In this document: positions 51,628 through 61,234 of the stretch, in pieces
Layout: each line of letters opens with the position of its first letter
How positions within the stretch are numbered: position 1 is the first letter of the stretch
From: Lachnospiraceae bacterium
Lineage (GTDB): Bacteria; Bacillota; Clostridia; Lachnospirales; Lachnospiraceae
Direction of reading: 5' to 3'
Length of the DNA stretch: 64,000 nucleotides
NCBI GenBank assembly: GCA_902363555.1
Contig: CABJAM010000010.1
Coordinates: 1-64,000 of the forward strand
Program-made: the position numbers and the translations under genes
Notes under the pieces: model-generated
What the model was told of the DNA's origin: nothing
The model's database searches: none
The model's input: the letters and a program-made list of their open reading frames with translations, nothing else

Positions 51628-51768
51628 GCGTGCCATGCAGTATCCGGGCGTGATGTGCAGTAACCGGGTGTGTCGTGCAGTAACCGGGCGAGCCGTGCAG
51701 CAATCCGGGCGTGTCGTGCAGTACCCGGGCGTGTCGTGCAGTAACCGGGTGTGCTGTGAAGTATCCGG
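51628..51768. repeat. 20-bp minisatellite, seven copies
   Basis: Seven tandem units close to GCGTGTCGTGCAGTAACCGG, each 20 bp except the fourth (21 bp), from 51628 to 51768, with a partial unit in front. There are no spacers, so it is not a CRISPR array. It lies between spoVAB and lysR; no gene is visible in 51571-52016. Confidence 0.85.
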
Positions 51769-52016
51769 GCGGTAAAGCAGGCCCCGGGGAGCCTTGACGC
51801 AGTGACGCAGCAGGTTCTGGCGTCCGTGAACGGTGGCAACGGCTTCTGGGGGTGTGTAGAGGCGGAAATTTTAAAATGGGAATGAAGATGCAACTGGTTT
51901 GCTATGATTTTGCAAAAAATTGTGCTATTATTGGTAGCATAGAGATGTTTTTGGGGATGGATTGAGGGTTGGTGCAGCAAATGATTTAATCGTGATTCAA
52001 GGAGGATACCGGCGGG

Positions 52017-52898
52017 ATGAATGTGGGGCATTTAAGATGTTTTGAAATGGTTTATGAGGAACGAAGTATTAACAAGGCGGCGCGGCGGCTGTTTATGTCG
52101 CCGCAGGGGGTAGGGAAAAATATCCAGCTTCTGGAAGGGGAGCTGGGAACGGAGCTGTTTGAGCGGACGAAGCATGGGGTGTTTCCTACGGGAAGCGGGG
52201 AATTGCTCCATGTCAAGGCGGAGAGTATTATAAGGCAGCTTGAGGAATTAAAGTTTTCCATGGAGCAGTTAAAGCAGCAGCGGATCATGCTTCGTGTGGG
52301 GTATGTCTGTGGTGTGTTTAATGTATTGCCGTTTAAGGCAATTCTTGGGTTTATGGATGCGCATCCGGAGGTGCAGGTGACCTGGGGGGAATATCCCAAT
52401 GTGACGATGCATGATATGCTTAAAAGTTCTAAGATCGAGTACGGTTTTGGGGTGGGGATTAAGCGTGATAGCCATGAAGATGGGCTTGTGTTTCGCAGGA
52501 TTGTTAAACGGGCCGCGATGTTGCTTGTTTATGAAGGTCATCCGTTATATGATCATATGTCCGTGAGGGTGGAGCAGCTAAAGGATGAGCGTATACTTAC
52601 GCTGAATGAAGATTTTTATATTTATTATGCTCTGCTGGCGGAATGCAGTTCGTGTGGTTTTGTGCCGCAGATCGTAGCTAAGACGACCGACAGCGCGGCT
52701 TTGTTTCATCTTTGCGCACAGCGGGTCGGACTGGCGGTGCTTCCGGAGTATAATTGCGAAAATTTCGGCCTTCCGGGGGTACGGGCGCTCAGGCTTGAGG
52801 ATGATTTTGGACTGGTCGTCCATAGCGCATATAAAAAGGAGAATGAAAATATTGAAGTTATTCGGTTATTTGACCGGTATCTGAAGGAATATTTGTGA
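52017..52898 (+). CDS. LysR family transcriptional regulator
   Basis: A 293-aa regulator. HTH near the N-terminus (FEMVYEERSINKAARRLFMSPQGVGKNIQLLEGELGTELFERT), then a LysR effector domain (RVGYVCGVFNVLPFKAILGFMDAHPEVQVTWGEYPN). SD GGAGG at 13 bases from the ATG. It precedes the unknown 524-aa gene in the same direction, and could control it. The inducer is unknown. Confidence 0.88.
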   Translation: MNVGHLRCFEMVYEERSINKAARRLFMSPQGVGKNIQLLEGELGTELFERTKHGVFPTGSGELLHVKAESIIRQLEELKFSMEQLKQQRIMLRVGYVCGVFNVLPFKAILGFMDAHPEVQVTWGEYPNVTMHDMLKSSKIEYGFGVGIKRDSHEDGLVFRRIVKRAAMLLVYEGHPLYDHMSVRVEQLKDERILTLNEDFYIYYALLAECSSCGFVPQIVAKTTDSAALFHLCAQRVGLAVLPEYNCENFGLPGVRALRLEDDFGLVVHSAYKKENENIEVIRLFDRYLKEYL

Positions 52899-52994
52899 GT
52901 GATGAAAAAAAGAGTTTTTATCTGGAAACGGAATGTTGATAGATGAAAGCTCTTTTCGCTGTTACAATAGAAGTACCTTAAGGAATAGAAAAGA

Positions 52995-53023
52995 GTAACA
53001 GTTCGGCCACTCTGGACGGTTAC
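52995..53023 (+). repeat. GTAACAGTTC hairpin between lysR and the 524-aa gene
   Basis: GTAACAGTTC (52995-53004) and GGACGGTTAC (53014-53023) pair with one A-G mismatch and one U-G wobble. It lies 24 bp before the next start codon, so it may be a lysR terminator or a leader hairpin. Confidence 0.6.
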
Positions 53024-53047
53024 AGGAAAGATGAGCGAGGTGTTTTT

Positions 53048-54622
53048 TTGAATGTGATGAATGTTGTTGAAATGAATCAGGTGATGGGAAAGCTTTGTCA
53101 TGCATTAACGAGTGGGCTGACGGAACATGTTTTGGACCAGATCTTTGTCCGGGGGAGTGGAACACGGCTACGCATCCATGATCTGGGGCTGGATATCAAA
53201 GGCTTTGATAATATTTCAGGGATATTAAAGCTTCCAGAGTATGCAGATTATTTTAAGGGAATGTTCCATATGCTCCACAGTAATGCCTGTGAGGAAAGGG
53301 GGGAGCGTTTGTATGGTCACTGGAATGCCCACAGCTTTATCCTTGTAAAACCGGATGAAAGTGGTGTCTGTCAGGGCGCAAGATTTGGGTATTTTCGGTT
53401 TGAAGCCATATTCATAAGGACGGACGATGGATGTAAAATAGAAAGCCTGGATGTGCGGGCGCTTGTTTTATTTAAAAAGTGGCCGTGTACATCGGGCTCT
53501 AAGATGAGATTTTTACAGTCGGATTTAGTACAGGACACAGGATTTACTGGAGCGCATCTGGATGCGGATACATATATTCAGCTTAGAAATCTTATGGGTC
53601 GTTTTGTGCAGGAGGGGCCCGAGCAGGCTGTAAAACTATTTTCCGAGGTTGAGTTTTCAAGCTTTTATAATCCTTTCTTAGATGGTAAGGCTGTTACGGA
53701 TTATGGCGATTTTAAGGATTTATTGGAAAAGATTTCCCGGGAGGAAAAGAAATCCAGGGTTTATGCTTTTCATATGATGGCGGCTGCTCCCATTTTTAAA
53801 ATGGCCAATGAAAGCAGCGCGGATGGTATTTTTATGGCGCAGATGCTTGATTTTATACGGGAGCCGGATGAGCGGTATAAGGTCGGATTCTGGATTGGCA
53901 GAATTGCCGTCCACTATATTAAGAGGGAGGTGTGGCAGTTTACGGACTTTAAAGTGGAGCCGGTGATCTGTCTGGGGATTGAAGATTTTACGATAAATCC
54001 GGAGCGGCCCATGGCCATGCGTGATGAAATCAATTGGAGAAAGGCTCCGGAAATTTCACCATACACGTTGGGGCATGCCGATGATCTGTTTGCGGCGGAG
54101 TCTGTTCTGCCCCAGTGGACGGAGCGGTTGAAGCGGGGAGATACCCGGGATTTTGTGGAATTGTACATGAAAAATAGCTGTGAGGAGGTATCTATGGGCA
54201 TGTCCGGCCCGAGATCCTATGGCTATGAAAATGTTCTTGAGCATTCCGGAAAGCCGGACAAGGTATTGGAAACAGGCACCCGGGAAAAGAGGTTCCCGCA
54301 GTTTCATATAGGTGCTTCACCGGTGGCGGAGATGTATGACCAGGGAAAATATGCGAAGATTTCATGGCTGGATTATGGCTGGGGGAATGTCGGTTATGGG
54401 GTTATTTATAGAGAGGATGAAACGCAAAGGATGTACAGGCCTATGATCGGGCAGTATTACCATGCGTTTGTCAAGGATGATGGGCAATGGAAAATGTATG
54501 AATTTGGCTGGAAGCCATTGATCCAATGGCTGCCCCTGTGGACTTATGATACGGAGGCTGTGGACGGATGGGCGTCCGAGGGGCATGGGGAACCGTGGCC
54601 ACTGCCATTTGAGATGAACTGA
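53048..54622 (+). CDS. Unrecognised 524-aa protein, possibly tandem NTF2/SnoaL-like
   Basis: A 524-aa soluble protein with no signal peptide. Two regions (about 50-150, GRLYGHWNAHSFILV-like; and about 370-500, including YHAFVKDDGQWKMYEFGWKPLIQWLP) have the alternating aromatic pattern of SnoaL/NTF2-like folds, as do middle stretches. Catalytic residues cannot be assigned. The start is the TTG at 53048 (GAGGTG 6 bases upstream), or ATG 53057. It lies between lysR and a solute-binding protein gene and may process an imported compound (inference). Confidence 0.6.
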   Translation: MNVMNVVEMNQVMGKLCHALTSGLTEHVLDQIFVRGSGTRLRIHDLGLDIKGFDNISGILKLPEYADYFKGMFHMLHSNACEERGERLYGHWNAHSFILVKPDESGVCQGARFGYFRFEAIFIRTDDGCKIESLDVRALVLFKKWPCTSGSKMRFLQSDLVQDTGFTGAHLDADTYIQLRNLMGRFVQEGPEQAVKLFSEVEFSSFYNPFLDGKAVTDYGDFKDLLEKISREEKKSRVYAFHMMAAAPIFKMANESSADGIFMAQMLDFIREPDERYKVGFWIGRIAVHYIKREVWQFTDFKVEPVICLGIEDFTINPERPMAMRDEINWRKAPEISPYTLGHADDLFAAESVLPQWTERLKRGDTRDFVELYMKNSCEEVSMGMSGPRSYGYENVLEHSGKPDKVLETGTREKRFPQFHIGASPVAEMYDQGKYAKISWLDYGWGNVGYGVIYREDETQRMYRPMIGQYYHAFVKDDGQWKMYEFGWKPLIQWLPLWTYDTEAVDGWASEGHGEPWPLPFEMN

Positions 54623-54635
54623 GGAGGTAAATTTT

Positions 54636-56330
54636 ATGCGTGGGAAAATAAGAAGACTTTGGGCTCTATTGGGGATTGTTGTAATATTGTGCAGTGCCTG
54701 TCAGGCGCCAAAACAGGAGCGCGCGGGAGAAGGCGCTTCGGCGGGAGGAGCAAAGACCGTGGCGGAAGGAACAGAGTCCGGGCCAGGTGGAACAGGTGCA
54801 GAGGCTTCTGCGGGAGGAAGCGGGCAGGCAGCGATAGAAACCAGGCGTGGGGCAGGAGAAAACGATACTGCGGCGGCAGGAACAAATTCTGCGGCTGATC
54901 CGGATGACGACGAGGATATTGCTGAAATTGAAATCATGTTCTGGACGCTTGCAGGTCTTCCCAGGGATACAGCCAGTGTGGAGGAGGCTATAAATAAGAT
55001 TACCCGGGAAAAAATCCATACGGAAATCCATCTGAATATACTTGAGTCGGGCAATTATGTGCAGCAGGTGAATCTGATGATGGCCGGCGATGAAAAAATC
55101 GATCTCATGGTCACTCTGCCTGGGGGGAGCGCTCATTTTAATTCTATGACGGCTCAGAATCAATTGACGGACCTGACAGAGCTGCTTGAGGAATATGCAC
55201 CGCAGCTTTTAAAGACGGTTCCCGAAAAATGGATGGCAGCCACGGCTATTGACGGAAGATATTATGCAGTACCATCATTTGGAGATAAAGTGACGCCGTT
55301 ATATTTTGTATGCCGGAAGGATATTTTTGATCAGACGGGTATTTCAAAAGAACAGATAACGTCCATGAAAGATCTGGAAGTGCTGTTTGGGAAGGCATTG
55401 GAGGCAGCGCCGGAGCTGGCGCCGGTGGCGGCAGCACGAAGAGTTCTGGGTATTCCCTACTTTGTGGATGCGGATGGAAATCTTGTAAAATATGATGGAT
55501 TGGGCGACGGGGATAATGCCATCATTGGCATTATGGATAAGGATGGTACAACGATCGTCAATAATTATGAACGGGAGGAGTTTATATATACCTGTGAATT
55601 ATTCAGGAATTGGTATGATCAGGGATACATTTATAAGGATTGCCTGAATTATAATGATGTTGCCAGACAGCAGGTGGCGGATAATGTGGCGTTTGGCTAT
55701 TTTGGAACCATTTCCACTGGCGGTGAGGTAACGGAGTCGGTATTTTGCAACCATGAAATGGAATTTATTTTGCTGGATGGAAATCCCTTACTGACGACAT
55801 CGGATTTACGGCGTTTTACGTGGGCAGTGCCGGCCACATCTACGGAAAAGGAGGCTGCTGTGAAGTTTTTGAACCTGCTTTATACGGATGAGGAGATTCT
55901 CAACCTGATCACCTGGGGAATCGAAGGAAGTCATTACCGGGTGATGGCGGATGGTTCCATTGATTTTCCTGAGGGGCAGGACAGAGATAGCTGCAGCTAT
56001 TATATCGGAGATATTACCCCGATTTTAGGAAATGGATTTCTTGCCAAAGTACGCTCCGAACAGGATCTGGACCTTCGGGAAAAGGCTCTGGCCCTTAATC
56101 TGGATGCGAATATTTCGGATTTTGTAGGCTTTACATTTTCTACGGATGGTCTGGAAAATGAGATCGCGGCGATGACCAATGCGGTGGAGGAATACCGGCC
56201 GTCATTGATGTGCGGGGCATATACGGAGGAATATTATGAGGAATTTATGAAGAAGATGCGGGATGTGGGGGTGGATAAATATATTGACGCGATACAAAAA
56301 CAGTTGCATGGATTTTTAGGGGGGCATTGA
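54636..56330 (+). CDS. Extracellular solute-binding lipoprotein (LplA-like)
   Basis: A 564-aa binding protein. N-terminal signal, lipobox-like CSAC, then a long Ala/Gly/Glu-rich linker (about 25-95). The body (about 100-560) resembles LplA/YtcQ-type binding proteins of large carbohydrates: MFWTLAGLPRDTASVEEAINKITREKI at the start and AMTNAVEEYRPSLMCGAY near the end, shared with the 61235 gene. SD GAGGAGG, 13 bp after the previous stop. No permeases adjoin it directly; the nearest are those at 62905-64000. Confidence 0.85.
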   Translation: MRGKIRRLWALLGIVVILCSACQAPKQERAGEGASAGGAKTVAEGTESGPGGTGAEASAGGSGQAAIETRRGAGENDTAAAGTNSAADPDDDEDIAEIEIMFWTLAGLPRDTASVEEAINKITREKIHTEIHLNILESGNYVQQVNLMMAGDEKIDLMVTLPGGSAHFNSMTAQNQLTDLTELLEEYAPQLLKTVPEKWMAATAIDGRYYAVPSFGDKVTPLYFVCRKDIFDQTGISKEQITSMKDLEVLFGKALEAAPELAPVAAARRVLGIPYFVDADGNLVKYDGLGDGDNAIIGIMDKDGTTIVNNYEREEFIYTCELFRNWYDQGYIYKDCLNYNDVARQQVADNVAFGYFGTISTGGEVTESVFCNHEMEFILLDGNPLLTTSDLRRFTWAVPATSTEKEAAVKFLNLLYTDEEILNLITWGIEGSHYRVMADGSIDFPEGQDRDSCSYYIGDITPILGNGFLAKVRSEQDLDLREKALALNLDANISDFVGFTFSTDGLENEIAAMTNAVEEYRPSLMCGAYTEEYYEEFMKKMRDVGVDKYIDAIQKQLHGFLGGH

Positions 56331-56465
56331 AAAGTATCTTGCCTCAGATCCACGTGAAAAGTAACCCCGGCCACAATAAATATAAAATTTTTATAAAACC
56401 CTTGAATATTCCACAACTCTTAGATTATACTTATAGTATCAGGATTCCTTCGCAAGGAGGAACAT

Positions 56466-57344
56466 ATGCCAAAGACTTTACAAGAACTGACGATCCGCGA
56501 CGACTTTATGTTTGCCGCTGTTATGACCGACATGGAACAGTGCCGTCAGTTTCTTTCCACTGCACTTGAGATGAACATTTTATCCGTAGACGTTGTCACT
56601 GAAAAAACATTTGAGTACAATACTTTCCATGGCATCCGCCTGGATGTTGTCGCGGAGGAAAAGGATCGGCAGCGCCGTTTCAATGTGGAACTGCAGATTA
56701 AATTTCAGCAGCATCTTCCGAAAAGGAGCCGGTATTATCACGCGCATCTGGACATGGATGCTCTGCTGGCCGGACACTCTTATGGTGATCTGCCGGATAC
56801 ATATGTCATCTTCATTTGCGATTTTGCCCCCTTTGAGGGACGCACATTGTATAAGTATACATATCGGAATGTGTGTATGGAAAACGGCGATGTGTTGGAC
56901 GATGGACGCTACACTGTTTTTCTTAGTACAAAAGGTACAAATGATACAGAGATTCCGCAGGAATTGATGAACTTTCTGCATTATGTGGGAAATCCGGCAC
57001 GGTTCGTGCCGCCACAGGATAAAGCAGACCTGGTACGCTCCTTTCAAAAGCAGATTGACACCATCAAGCGGAGCAGAGATTGGGAGGCGAGATTTATGTT
57101 GCTTCAGGAAAAGTTTGAGGAAGAACGCAAGGCCGGTGAAGCCATTGGCGAAGCAAACGGTAAAGCAATCGGCGAGGCTAACGGTATGAAACAGAGCTTA
57201 ATTATCTTCCTTGATACCAAAGGTGAGATTCCGGAAAACATCCGAAGACGTATTGAGGATGAGACGGATACTAACACACTGAAACGCTGGCTGACGCTTG
57301 CATTCACGACGGCATCCATTGAGGATTTTTGTCAACGGATGTAA
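56466..57344 (+). CDS. Rpn family PD-(D/E)XK nuclease/transposase-like protein
   Basis: A 292-aa protein of the recombination-promoting nuclease family (often annotated PD-(D/E)XK nuclease family transposase). It begins with the typical IRDDFMFAAVMTD. The catalytic set is D60, E75 and Q77 (IRLDVVAEE and NVELQIK); the usual E-x-K lysine is Q here, as in many members. The C-terminus has a coil with a GEAxGEANGKA repeat (about 217-232) and a helical domain. Members cut DNA and are linked to recombination and phage defence. SD AAGGAGG. It lies as an insertion between a binding protein gene and its kinase. Confidence 0.85.
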   Translation: MPKTLQELTIRDDFMFAAVMTDMEQCRQFLSTALEMNILSVDVVTEKTFEYNTFHGIRLDVVAEEKDRQRRFNVELQIKFQQHLPKRSRYYHAHLDMDALLAGHSYGDLPDTYVIFICDFAPFEGRTLYKYTYRNVCMENGDVLDDGRYTVFLSTKGTNDTEIPQELMNFLHYVGNPARFVPPQDKADLVRSFQKQIDTIKRSRDWEARFMLLQEKFEEERKAGEAIGEANGKAIGEANGMKQSLIIFLDTKGEIPENIRRRIEDETDTNTLKRWLTLAFTTASIEDFCQRM

Positions 57345-57453
57345 TTCTACTTCACTGACACGAAAGATAAAGTGTTATCCTCCAAAAGGATACAGAAAGA
57401 TAATTGTAAACAGAACCAACAATAAATGAAGGAATCCTGTTTACAAAAGATAA

Positions 57454-57496
57454 ATGAAGGGGAAAGCCGAATTTTGGTTTTCCCCTTCATATTTTT
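57454..57496 (+). terminator. Terminator after the Rpn gene
   Basis: A perfect 12-bp stem ATGAAGGGGAAA (57454-57465)/TTTCCCCTTCAT (57479-57490), tail ATTTTTAT. Confidence 0.85.
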
Positions 57497-57631
57497 ATGC
57501 ACGCAGCCGCGAGCAGCGTGCATTTCAGTGATAATAATTTCGTAACAAAAACAGAAATAGATTTTACGCAGCTTTGATAGTATGCTATATTAGATGAGAA
57601 GAAAATACTGTGGAATCGAGGGAAATATAAC

Positions 57632-59389
57632 ATGCGGGGGAATGCTGGCGTGCGGCGGAAGAAATCGATCAAGACGAGAGTGTTTGCGGTACTTTTAGTG
57701 ATGCAGGTGCCTTTGATCTTAATGATTTTGATCTATAATGTCTATTTTGTCAATTTTTATAATTCAAAGATTTCGGAATCCAACAGAAATGCGCTGAAGT
57801 CTTATTGTGATGTGCTGGAAGATCATCTGGAGCGGCTCAATAGCCGTCTTGTGAATTTTATTGCGATGGACTCGGATTTTAAGTTCCTGTCCGCTGAGGA
57901 GGACTACCTGGATGCTCATGTGCAGTCCCTGCATATTCTGGATACCTTTAAGATATTGATCGAGGAGAACCAGTTACTTTACGGCTGTTATATTGTGAAT
58001 CGGGAGCATGAGATTTTTCGGGAGGCTTATGGGAGTACGGGGGTTGATTATGAGACAAATACAGCGCTGCGGGATTATTTCTGGTCCTACACCGATACGA
58101 GGGAACGGCTGACGGATATGGTATGGAAGCCGCTGGTGCAAAATGGGAAATCCTTTTTGTTTATGGTCAAGGGCTATAAGGGCACTTATTGTGTTTATCT
58201 GGTGGATGTAGGCAAGATCCATTTCCCTCAGGATGATGCAGAGTCCGGGCAGGCGGGGGAAATTTTCCTGCTGGGTGGTGACGGGGCTGAGGTCCTGAAT
58301 CCTCAGGAAAAGCTTACGGATAATGCAGTGGTGTTTAACGGTAAGGACAGCTACTATTTTTCAGGAAATCCTCAGCGGTTTATGATCATCGAAAAGCCTG
58401 TGGTATTGTCGGATATACGGGCGGCATATGTGATGCGGTATAAGGGCTTTTTGGGCAGCCTGTCCTTTGCTCAAAAGGTGGTCATGTTCATTTCCATACT
58501 GGTGGCAGTGCTTTTGATCCCTGTGGGCTATCATCTTTTGAAGAAGGTGTTTTTCAGGCCGGTGGATGCTCTTGTAGAAACGATGAATGCCATCCGCGGC
58601 GGGCGGCTGGAGACGCGGGCGGATGAAAATTACGGGGAAACGGAATTTCTTGAGGTAAATAATACGTTTAATACGATGATCGGCGAGATAAAGAATCTGA
58701 AAATTGAAGCGTATGAAAAGGAGCTGAGCCTGCGGCAGACACAGTTGGATTATTTTCAAATACAGATACGCCCCCATTTTTATGTAAATTGTCTGAAAAG
58801 TATTTATGGACTTTTGGAGGAAAAACGGTACGAGGATACGAAGCGGTCCATTGTTTTTTTGTCCAGGCATTTACGGTATATGCTTAAAGGTGCGTCGATG
58901 ATCGTTCCGGTGGCGGAGGAGCTATCCTATGTGAGTAATTATATTGAACTTCAGCAGATCAGTATGGCCTACCCGCCGGAGTGCTCCATTGAGATTGAGG
59001 AAGCTTTGAACAGACAGCAGATCCCGGCCATATCGATCCTTTCTTTTGTGGAAAATTCCATCAAATACGGCATGGAGCAGGGCAAGATTTTAAAAATCCA
59101 TGTTCAGGTCCAGCGGATGGTTTCAGAAGATGGGGTTTATATGAATATCCATATTTCTGATAATGGCACGGGATTTGATGAGGCGCAGCTTTTGAGTCTG
59201 AATAATTATGAGAAGCCGGAGAAAAACGGACGTTCTATCGGTATCTATAATGTTATCCAGAGATTTATGCTCTATTATGGGGAGGATAAGGTGCTGTTTG
59301 GCTTTTCCAATATGGGCGGGGCTCATGTGGACATATTTATACAGGAGTCTGAAACGGCGCCGGAGAACACGTTAGAAGCGGAAGGGTAA
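57632..59389 (+). CDS. YesM-type sensor histidine kinase
   Basis: A 585-aa kinase. N-terminal helix (about 14-36), Cache-like extracytoplasmic domain (about 40-280), second helix (about 285-310), HAMP, then His_kinase with phospho-acceptor H382 in QIRPHFYVNCLKSIYG and HATPase (FVENSIKYGMEQGK; DNGTGFDE; the G2-like GRSIGIYNVIQRF). It pairs with the AraC-type regulator 71 bp downstream. This class controls sugar importers and responds to oligosaccharides or binding proteins. The start at 57632 has only a weak SD. Confidence 0.88.
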   Translation: MRGNAGVRRKKSIKTRVFAVLLVMQVPLILMILIYNVYFVNFYNSKISESNRNALKSYCDVLEDHLERLNSRLVNFIAMDSDFKFLSAEEDYLDAHVQSLHILDTFKILIEENQLLYGCYIVNREHEIFREAYGSTGVDYETNTALRDYFWSYTDTRERLTDMVWKPLVQNGKSFLFMVKGYKGTYCVYLVDVGKIHFPQDDAESGQAGEIFLLGGDGAEVLNPQEKLTDNAVVFNGKDSYYFSGNPQRFMIIEKPVVLSDIRAAYVMRYKGFLGSLSFAQKVVMFISILVAVLLIPVGYHLLKKVFFRPVDALVETMNAIRGGRLETRADENYGETEFLEVNNTFNTMIGEIKNLKIEAYEKELSLRQTQLDYFQIQIRPHFYVNCLKSIYGLLEEKRYEDTKRSIVFLSRHLRYMLKGASMIVPVAEELSYVSNYIELQQISMAYPPECSIEIEEALNRQQIPAISILSFVENSIKYGMEQGKILKIHVQVQRMVSEDGVYMNIHISDNGTGFDEAQLLSLNNYEKPEKNGRSIGIYNVIQRFMLYYGEDKVLFGFSNMGGAHVDIFIQESETAPENTLEAEG

Positions 59390-59460
59390 AGTCCAGAGGA
59401 TTGAACGGTTAAGCGGAATGATAAAGTTCAGAAGGACTGAACTGATAAGAGGAATGAGCT

Positions 59461-61014
59461 ATGAATATTTTAGTTGTGGATGATCTGACAAGTGTGGTCA
59501 ATGGGATCATTAAAGGGATTGATTGGAATGCCCTTGGAATACTGGGGGTGTATAAGGCCAATAATGCCTACGAAGCCAAAGTGCTTTTAAATAATCTTCC
59601 AATCGATATTTTATTGACGGATATAGAGATGCCGGGCGAGAGCGGGCTGGATCTGGTGGAATGGGTGCGCCGGGAAAAACTGGATATGGAATGTATATTT
59701 TTGTCCTCCCATGCGGATTTTGAATATGCCCGCCGGGCGATCCAGATGGGCAGCTTTGAATATGTGCTTCTGCCCTGTCCTTATGAGGATATTGCCCGCT
59801 CGATCCGCGGCGCCATGGACCGGCTGCGTCAGCGCCGGGAGGAAAATAAGCTTTACCATTACGGTAAGACGGTGGCGGATGATGTGTGGCTGGAGAAAAT
59901 ATTGTTTCGCAATTGCCTGGAAAAGGGCAAAAATGAGGAGGCAGGGAAACGGCTGCTGGAGCTTGGGAAAATTTCGGGAGACAGCCGCGGCTACTTATGC
60001 CTTTTGAACATTGTGGATCAGGATATCCATATCGAGCAGTGGGATGAGCAGTTATTGGAATTTACCTTGGAGAATGTGATCCAGGAGCTGATGGCCCCCA
60101 TGCAGTTGAGAGTTGTCTTTATCCAGCTTTCGGTGACGGAGTATGTATTCTGGTGTATATGTCCGTCCGGGTTTTTATTGGAAAATCATATTTTTGACCG
60201 GCAATTGGCACTGGTGCGGGAGACGATGCAGAGCTCCCTGCGCATGCGGGTGGAACTGTCGGGCAGCTTTTGCGCGGCTTTGGGGGAGCTTCCCCAAACG
60301 TATAATTACATGTGCCGTGTAAGAAATTTTGCCGGGGCGTCCGGCGGCGCTGGTCAAAAGTCCGGTATTTCCCAGACGGCGGCCTTTTCGGGAGAGAACC
60401 GGTGGCTGGAGTATTATGGAACAAGTTATGTGTTAAATCTTGAGGCGGATGTGGCGCATTATCTGAACGAGCAGCAGGCGGCGGGGGAGGATACTCAGGA
60501 TATGCGCATCGGTGTGCATATGGATCTGGTCCAGCTCATGTATAAATATCTGGATGAAAATAAGGATTCGGTGTTTTATATTTTTGAAACGCGGGAATTA
60601 TTTGAGCGGTATATCCATGCCTACATGTCTGTGGCGGAGCTTATATGGCTGGCCGGAAGGATTACTGATTATATCCGCAGGCGTATGCCGGCTGTGGATA
60701 TTCCCCAGGACCCGGTGCAGCAGGTGGAGGACTATGTGCGGGAGCATATCGGGCAGGATATTAAGCGCAGCGATCTGGCTGAGTATGTTCATCTGAATAT
60801 GGATTATCTGTCCAGAGTTTTTAAACGGGAAAAAGGTCTGACGCTCAATGATTATATTGTGTCGGAAAAGATGAATGTGGCCAGAAATCTTCTGAAAACG
60901 ACACGGCTGCCCATCAGCCTTGTGGCCACAAAGGTGGGGTACAGTAATTTTTCATACTTTTCCAAGCTGTATAAAAAGATATTTGGATGCACACCGGCGG
61001 AAGAACGGGAGTAG
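59461..61014 (+). CDS. YesN-type response regulator with AraC DNA-binding domain
   Basis: A 517-aa regulator. N-terminal receiver with phospho-acceptor D54 in LLTDIEMPGESGLDLVEW and VVDDL at the start; a long middle domain (about 130-400) as usual for YesN proteins; and a C-terminal AraC domain with two HTHs (about 415-515, SDLAEYVHLNMDYLSRVFKREKGL and SLVATKVGYSNFSYFSKLYKKIFGCTPAE). SD GAGGAATGAG. Its targets are probably the downstream importer genes. Confidence 0.9.
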   Translation: MNILVVDDLTSVVNGIIKGIDWNALGILGVYKANNAYEAKVLLNNLPIDILLTDIEMPGESGLDLVEWVRREKLDMECIFLSSHADFEYARRAIQMGSFEYVLLPCPYEDIARSIRGAMDRLRQRREENKLYHYGKTVADDVWLEKILFRNCLEKGKNEEAGKRLLELGKISGDSRGYLCLLNIVDQDIHIEQWDEQLLEFTLENVIQELMAPMQLRVVFIQLSVTEYVFWCICPSGFLLENHIFDRQLALVRETMQSSLRMRVELSGSFCAALGELPQTYNYMCRVRNFAGASGGAGQKSGISQTAAFSGENRWLEYYGTSYVLNLEADVAHYLNEQQAAGEDTQDMRIGVHMDLVQLMYKYLDENKDSVFYIFETRELFERYIHAYMSVAELIWLAGRITDYIRRRMPAVDIPQDPVQQVEDYVREHIGQDIKRSDLAEYVHLNMDYLSRVFKREKGLTLNDYIVSEKMNVARNLLKTTRLPISLVATKVGYSNFSYFSKLYKKIFGCTPAEERE

Positions 61015-61036
61015 AGCGGCCTGTGCCGGCTCCGGC

Positions 61037-61086
61037 GAAAAAATAGTGTATCACAGCGGCCTGTTTCTTTCAGGTCGCTATTTTTC
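61037..61086 (+). terminator. Terminator after the YesN-type gene
   Basis: AGCGGCCTG (61055-61063) pairs with CAGGTCGCT (61071-61079), extended by AAAAATAG/CTATTTTT; one G-U pair. T tail. Confidence 0.75.
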
Positions 61087-61234
61087 TATAATGAGGTCGC
61101 TAATTTGTCAGACCTCCGGCCGGACGTGTCAAATGAGTCGTTTTTGTGACGGTCAGGACGTCGTGATTCTTACAGATAATTTTTTGTGATTTTGTTAATA
61201 TAAGACCATCAGAAAAAAACAGGAGGAACCAAGA

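Noticed and set aside
51628..51768. CRISPR array, or a repeat-encoded ORF (51539-51775)
   Set aside because: 20-bp units directly adjoin with no spacers; the open frame is due to the repeat and lacks an SD.
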